In this document: piece by piece, positions 59,938 through 64,000 of the stretch
Position numbering within the stretch: position 1 is the first letter of the stretch
Layout: every line of letters starts with the position of its first letter
Assembly (NCBI RefSeq): GCF_018399035.1
Contig: NZ_CP073760.1
Coordinates: forward strand, 2,670,001-2,734,000
Source of the DNA: Thiocapsa sp.
GTDB taxonomy: Bacteria > Pseudomonadota > Gammaproteobacteria > Chromatiales > Chromatiaceae
Reading direction: 5' to 3'
DNA: 64,000 nucleotides
Program-made: the position numbers and the translations under genes
The notes under the pieces: generated by a model
Told to the model about the DNA's origin: nothing
Databases searched by the model: none
The model's input: the letters and a program-made list of their open reading frames with translations, nothing else

Positions 59938-61128
59938 TTAAATCCCCGCCGCCTCCCGCAGCATCTCGGCCTTGTCCGTGCGCTCCCAGGTGAAGCCCGG
60001 CTCCGAACGCCCGAAGTGACCGTAGGCGGCCGTGTCGCGGTACTTGATCAGGTCGCGGTTGGTGAGATCCAACATGCGGGTGATGCCGTAGGGACGCAGA
60101 TCGAAGTGCGCGCGGATCAGCTCGATGATGCGATGCTCGCTGATGTTCGCCGTCCCGAAGGTGTCGATGGACAGGGACGTCGGCTCGGCAACACCGATCG
60201 CGTAGGACACCTGAACCTCGCACTTCTCCGCAAGACCCGCGGCGACGATGTTCTTGGCGACATAACGCCCGGCGTAAGCAGCCGAGCGGTCGACCTTCGA
60301 GGGATCCTTGCCGGAGAAGGCCCCGCCGCCGTGGCGCGCCATGCCGCCGTAGGTGTCGACGATGATCTTGCGCCCGGTCAGGCCGCAGTCGCCGACCGGG
60401 CCACCGATGATGAACTGGCCGGTCGGGTTGATGTGATATTTGGTGTCGCCGTTCATCCAGCCGGTGCCGCCGAGCACGGGCTTGATGATCTCTTCCATCA
60501 CCGCCTCGTGCAGCACACTTTGGCTGACCTCGGGGCTATGCTGGGTCGAGAGCACCACGGCCTCCACGGCAGCCGGCTTCCCGTCGATGTAGCGAAAGGT
60601 CACCTGCGATTTGGCGTCCGGACGCAGCCACGGCAGGGTGCCGTTCTTGCGGACCTCGGCCTGGCGCTTGACCAGGCGATGCGCGTAATCGATCGCGGCG
60701 GGCATGAGCTGATCGGTTTCGTTCGTGGCGTAGCCGAACATCATGCCTTGGTCGCCGGCGCCTTGCGACTCTTCGCTCTCGCGGTCGACGCCTTGATTGA
60801 TATCTTTGGATTGCTCGCCGAGCGCGACCAGTACGCCGCAGGTTTGCCCGTCGAAACCGACCTCGGAACCGTCGTAGCCGATATCGGTGACGACCTTGCG
60901 CACGACGCTCTCGTAGTCGATCTTCAGGTTCTCGTCCGTGAGCGTGATCTCGCCGGCCAGCACCACGAACCCGGTCTTGACAAGCGTCTCGCAAGCAACG
61001 CGCGCCTTGGCGTGATTCGGATCGCGGCGGAAGATCTCGTCGAGCACGGCGTCGGAGATCTGGTCCGCCATCTTGTCCGGGTGGCCCTCGGAGACGGATT
61101 CGGAGGTGAAGATATAGTCCTTACTCAT
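59938..61128 (-). CDS. metK: S-adenosylmethionine synthetase
   Basis: 396 residues from ATG 61128 ([20 protein letters not shown]). Makes SAM from methionine and ATP. Key blocks: [28 protein letters not shown] (hexapeptide-like signature), and [19 protein letters not shown]. It lies upstream of ahcY on the same strand, but about 350 bases with a riboswitch and an element separate them, so ahcY likely has its own promoter. Confidence 0.98.
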   Translation of the reverse strand: MSKDYIFTSESVSEGHPDKMADQISDAVLDEIFRRDPNHAKARVACETLVKTGFVVLAGEITLTDENLKIDYESVVRKVVTDIGYDGSEVGFDGQTCGVLVALGEQSKDINQGVDRESEESQGAGDQGMMFGYATNETDQLMPAAIDYAHRLVKRQAEVRKNGTLPWLRPDAKSQVTFRYIDGKPAAVEAVVLSTQHSPEVSQSVLHEAVMEEIIKPVLGGTGWMNGDTKYHINPTGQFIIGGPVGDCGLTGRKIIVDTYGGMARHGGGAFSGKDPSKVDRSAAYAGRYVAKNIVAAGLAEKCEVQVSYAIGVAEPTSLSIDTFGTANISEHRIIELIRAHFDLRPYGITRMLDLTNRDLIKYRDTAAYGHFGRSEPGFTWERTDKAEMLREAAGI

Positions 61129-61338
61129 AATGTCGATGGCCTGCCTTTTGCCCCAAGAGGTGCGTGTCTGGATGCAATATGATAACGATTCGACGGAAAA
61201 CCGCAAAATCGACCCACGGGATGCGAGTACGTGCGCGGCCCGGGCAGCTCATCGCCGCCAAGGATTTTGAAACCGCGAACCTTACGGTAACATGCGGGCA
61301 TGTCCGATCCGACCCAGGCGTTTACTCGGAGATCTCTG

Positions 61339-61896
61339 ATGGCATCGCTTGAAACCCCCGTTTGCGACTTCGGGCGCCCTGCCCCGGATTTCGCGCTCCC
61401 CGGCACCGACGGCACGATCTGGACGCGCGACGCCTGCGCCGGCGAGCGCGGGCTGCTCGTCATGTTCATCTGCAACCACTGCCCCTACGTGAAGGCGGTG
61501 CGCGAGCGCATCGTTCGGGATGCGCGCGATCTGATCGCCGTCGGCATCGGCTGCGTCGCCATCATGTCCAACGACACCCGTGACTATCCGGAAGACTCCT
61601 TCGAGAACATGCAACGGATCGCCGTGGCGCTGAGCTTCCCGTTCCCCTATCTGCTCGATGACACCCAAGCGGTCGCCAAGGCGTACGGTGCGGTCTGCAC
61701 GCCCGACTTTTTCGGCTACAACGCCGCGCTGGAGCTGCAGTTCCGCGGACGGCTCGATGCCAGTCGCAAAGAGACGGCCCCGGAGGGCACCGCACGCGAC
61801 CTCTACACCGCGATGTCGCAGGTCGCGCGCACCGGCGAGGGCCCGGCGGAACAGATCCCGAGCGTCGGCTGCTCCATCAAGTGGAAGACGGCGTGA
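61339..61896 (+). CDS. thioredoxin-fold protein with CNHCPY motif (AhpC/TSA-like)
   Basis: 185 residues from ATG 61339 (MASLETPVCDFGRPAPDFAL); an upstream ATG at 61300 would add 13. It has a redoxin fold: DGTIWTRDACAGERGLLVMF, then ICNHCPYVKAVRERIV, which places the CxxC at about residues 46-49, and VAKAYGAVCTPDFFGYNAAL with the cis-Pro. These proteins are annotated as thioredoxin family or peroxiredoxin-like; the electron partner is unknown. It is divergent from metK. Confidence 0.87.
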   Translation: MASLETPVCDFGRPAPDFALPGTDGTIWTRDACAGERGLLVMFICNHCPYVKAVRERIVRDARDLIAVGIGCVAIMSNDTRDYPEDSFENMQRIAVALSFPFPYLLDDTQAVAKAYGAVCTPDFFGYNAALELQFRGRLDASRKETAPEGTARDLYTAMSQVARTGEGPAEQIPSVGCSIKWKTA

Positions 61897-62258
61897 TCGC
61901 CGCCCGAGCGTCGCATCGCGAAAAAAGACCGTCGAAAATCCTGGTCATTTCCTCGCGCAATTCTTAATATTAGGAACTAATAACTTTCTTTTTGACGGTA
62001 TAAGTTTGTTTTGATTTGCGGGTCGGCGCTCTTCGTCCACAATGACGCACCTTCGAAAGGGTTTCGACCCGGCCATCTCGTTCGCACACGCGAGACTCCG
62101 CCGAACGACGTCGTGATCGCTTCGGCCGCTTGCCTTGCACACTGCGTTCCGACGCCGTGCCACCTTCCGTCATGCGCCCACCGCCGATCCAATCGGTGGT
62201 TGTGACTCGCGGCACGCTTGACCGATTGACCATTGCTTCCGAACCTTAGGAGGGACTG
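61897..62258. other. 362-base A/T-rich gap before transketolase
   Basis: No gene seen. A stretch at 61960-62010 is A/T-rich and contains ATTAG-GAA-CTAAT, a small palindrome that could be a regulator site. It probably carries the promoter of the transketolase operon. Frames in it have no similarity to known proteins. Confidence 0.5.
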
Positions 62259-64000
62259 ATGTCCTCACGTAAAGATCTTGCCAATGCCGTACGAGCACTC
62301 GCGATGGACGCGGTCCAGAAGGCCAATTCGGGTCACCCGGGCGCGCCGATGGGCATGGCCGACATCGCCGAGGTGCTCTGGAACGACTTCATGACGCACA
62401 ATCCGGGCAACCCGGCCTGGCCCGACCGCGACCGCTTCGTCCTCTCGAACGGCCACGGCTCGATGCTGATCTACGCGCTCCTGCACCTGACGGGATATGA
62501 GCTCGGGATCGAGGACCTCAAGCAGTTCCGCCAACTTCACTCCAGGACCCCCGGGCATCCCGAATACGGCTATGCCCCGGGTGTGGAGACCACCACGGGG
62601 CCGCTCGGTCAGGGCATCACCAATGCGGTCGGCATGGCACTGGCCGAAAAGGCACTCGCCGCACAGTTCAACAAGCCCGGCCACGACATCGTCGACCACC
62701 ACACCTATGTCTTCTTGGGCGACGGCTGTCTGATGGAAGGCATCTCGCACGAGGCGTGCTCCCTGGCCGGCGCCCTGGGCCTGGGCAAGCTGATCGCGGT
62801 CTACGACGACAACAACATCTCGATCGACGGCGAGGTCCGCGGCCACGGCGACACGCCGGCGTGGTTCCTCGACGACACCCCGAAACGCTTCGAAGCCTAC
62901 GGCTGGCATGTCATCCCCAAGGTCGACGGACACGATGCGGAGGCGGTCAAAGCCGCCATCGAGACCGCCCGGGAGATCACCGACCGCCCGAGCCTGATCT
63001 GCTGCCAGACCATCATCGGTTACGGCTCGCCGAACAAGCAGGGTAAGGAAGAGTGTCACGGCGCGGCGCTCGGCGAGGACGAGATCGCCCTCACCCGCGA
63101 GGCGCTGGGCTGGAACCATCCGCCCTTCGTCATCCCGGAGGCCGTCTATCAGGGTTGGGACGCCAAGGAGCGCGGCGCAGTGGCCGAGTCCGCATGGAAC
63201 GACCGCTTTGCCGCCTATGCGGCGAAATTCCCGGCCGAGGCCGCCGAGCTCAAGCGTCGCATGGCCGGCGATCTGCCGAGCGATTGGGCCGCGCAGTCGG
63301 ATGCCTTCATCGCTGCCGTGATTGAGAAGGGCGAGACCATCGCCTCGCGCAAGGCGTCTCAAAATGCACTCAACGGCTTCGGCCCGCTGTTGCCCGAGCT
63401 GCTCGGCGGCTCCGCGGACCTCGCCGGCTCCAACCTAACCCTCTGGAAGGGCTGCAAAGGCATCGGCAAGGGCGACGCGCCCGGCAACTATGTCTATTAC
63501 GGCGTGCGCGAGTTCGGCATGTCGGCCATCATGAACGGCATCGCGCTGCACGGCGGTTTCGTGCCCTACGGTGCGACCTTCCTGATGTTCTCCGAGTACG
63601 CCCGCAATGCGCTGCGCATGGCGGCGCTTATGAAGATCCAGTCGATCTTCGTCTACACCCATGACTCCATCGGTCTGGGCGAGGACGGCCCGACCCATCA
63701 GCCGGTCGAGCAGATCCCGACGCTGCGCATGATCCCGAACATGAGCGTCTGGCGTCCGTGCGACGCGGTCGAGTCGGCGATCTCATGGAAACTCGCGATC
63801 GAGCGACGCACCGGCCCGAGCTGCCTGATCTTCTCGCGCCAGAACCTCGCGCACATGAGCCGCACACCCGAGCAGCTCGCCGCCATCACGCGCGGCGGTT
63901 ATGTGCTGCGCGACTGTGCCGGCACCCCGGATGCGATCATCATCGCCACGGGCTCGGAGGTCGAGCTGGCCGTGAAGGCCGCGGAGGCCATGTCCGACAA
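62259..64000 (+). CDS. tkt: transketolase (3' end outside window)
   Basis: 580 residues visible of about 665. A thiamine diphosphate enzyme of the Calvin-Benson and pentose phosphate cycles. Start ATG 62259 with AGGAGGG upstream ([20 protein letters not shown]). [19 protein letters not shown], the TPP-binding [13 protein letters not shown] to NNISIDG, and [19 protein letters not shown] are intact. The gene continues past the window; in Chromatiaceae it is often followed by gap and pgk (not visible here). Confidence 0.97.
   Translation, partial: MSSRKDLANAVRALAMDAVQKANSGHPGAPMGMADIAEVLWNDFMTHNPGNPAWPDRDRFVLSNGHGSMLIYALLHLTGYELGIEDLKQFRQLHSRTPGHPEYGYAPGVETTTGPLGQGITNAVGMALAEKALAAQFNKPGHDIVDHHTYVFLGDGCLMEGISHEACSLAGALGLGKLIAVYDDNNISIDGEVRGHGDTPAWFLDDTPKRFEAYGWHVIPKVDGHDAEAVKAAIETAREITDRPSLICCQTIIGYGSPNKQGKEECHGAALGEDEIALTREALGWNHPPFVIPEAVYQGWDAKERGAVAESAWNDRFAAYAAKFPAEAAELKRRMAGDLPSDWAAQSDAFIAAVIEKGETIASRKASQNALNGFGPLLPELLGGSADLAGSNLTLWKGCKGIGKGDAPGNYVYYGVREFGMSAIMNGIALHGGFVPYGATFLMFSEYARNALRMAALMKIQSIFVYTHDSIGLGEDGPTHQPVEQIPTLRMIPNMSVWRPCDAVESAISWKLAIERRTGPSCLIFSRQNLAHMSRTPEQLAAITRGGYVLRDCAGTPDAIIIATGSEVELAVKAAEAMSD

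Noticed and set aside
61129-61300. A SAM riboswitch upstream of metK
   Set aside because: No conserved SAM-I, SAM-II or SAM-IV core could be recognised in the leader.

Overview
The window reads as chromosomal DNA of a GC-rich phototrophic purple sulfur bacterium (Gammaproteobacteria, Chromatiaceae; Thiocapsa or Allochromatium-like is my inference). The reasons are a glycine/tyrosine-rich secreted protein that looks like a sulfur globule envelope protein, a nifHDK cluster with draT beside it, a membrane pyrophosphatase, an SAH riboswitch on ahcY, and gammaproteobacterial gene orders (rplU-rpmA-obg-proB divergent from ispB; pmbA/tldD-nit-yhdP-rng-maf-rlmH).

Layout. 1-2.56 kb: 3' part of a 23S rRNA gene, 5S rRNA and a terminator. 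2.6-4.1 kb: a WbpE-like sugar aminotransferase gene bracketed by inverted copies of an 88-base element with TTTAAACCGCG ends. 4.1-8.4 kb: proB, obg, rpmA and rplU on the minus strand, ispB and tRNA-Pro(CGG) on the plus strand. 8.6-18.3 kb: an MFS transporter, a PAS-GAF-PAS-GGDEF-EAL signalling protein, serB, and a translationally coupled FAD oxidoreductase/DUF1365/cyclopropane synthase operon. 18.4-29.4 kb: pmbA, tldD, a nitrilase-family gene, a frameshifted yhdP, rng, maf and rlmH, all minus strand. 29.5-30.5 kb: a gene for only the N-terminal, homocysteine-binding module of cobalamin-dependent methionine synthase.

30.5-44.4 kb is an accessory, decayed region. It holds fragments of a rhodanese, a thioredoxin-like gene, an HxlR regulator and a type IV pilin, a pstS gene with a large in-frame deletion, ISAzo13-type and IS630-type transposase remnants, a RAYT transposase broken by one stop codon plus pieces of two others, a group II intron remnant, and many toxin-antitoxin modules (Phd/YoeB, DUF4415, MazEF-like, ParDE, RelE-like, PemK-like). 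A segment of about 0.5-1 kb carrying the PemK-like module is duplicated, and both toxin copies are broken while both antitoxins remain open.

44.4-52.4 kb is the nitrogen fixation block: draT divergent from nifH, with a clear sigma-54 promoter, then nifD, nifK, nifT, a 2[4Fe-4S] ferredoxin, a NafY/NifY-like FeMo-cofactor protein and two small associated genes. DraT would switch off the NifH made from the facing gene. 52.5-64 kb: hppA, a conserved unknown gene, the sulfur globule protein gene, metF, ahcY (SAH riboswitch) and metK of the activated methyl cycle, a thioredoxin-fold protein, and the start of transketolase (cut by the window end).

Two families of short inverted-repeat elements recur, and several copies begin or end exactly on a stop codon (proB, ahcY, nifH, and the gene at 52038). 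All family assignments come from reading translations and recalled family motifs; no database search was run.
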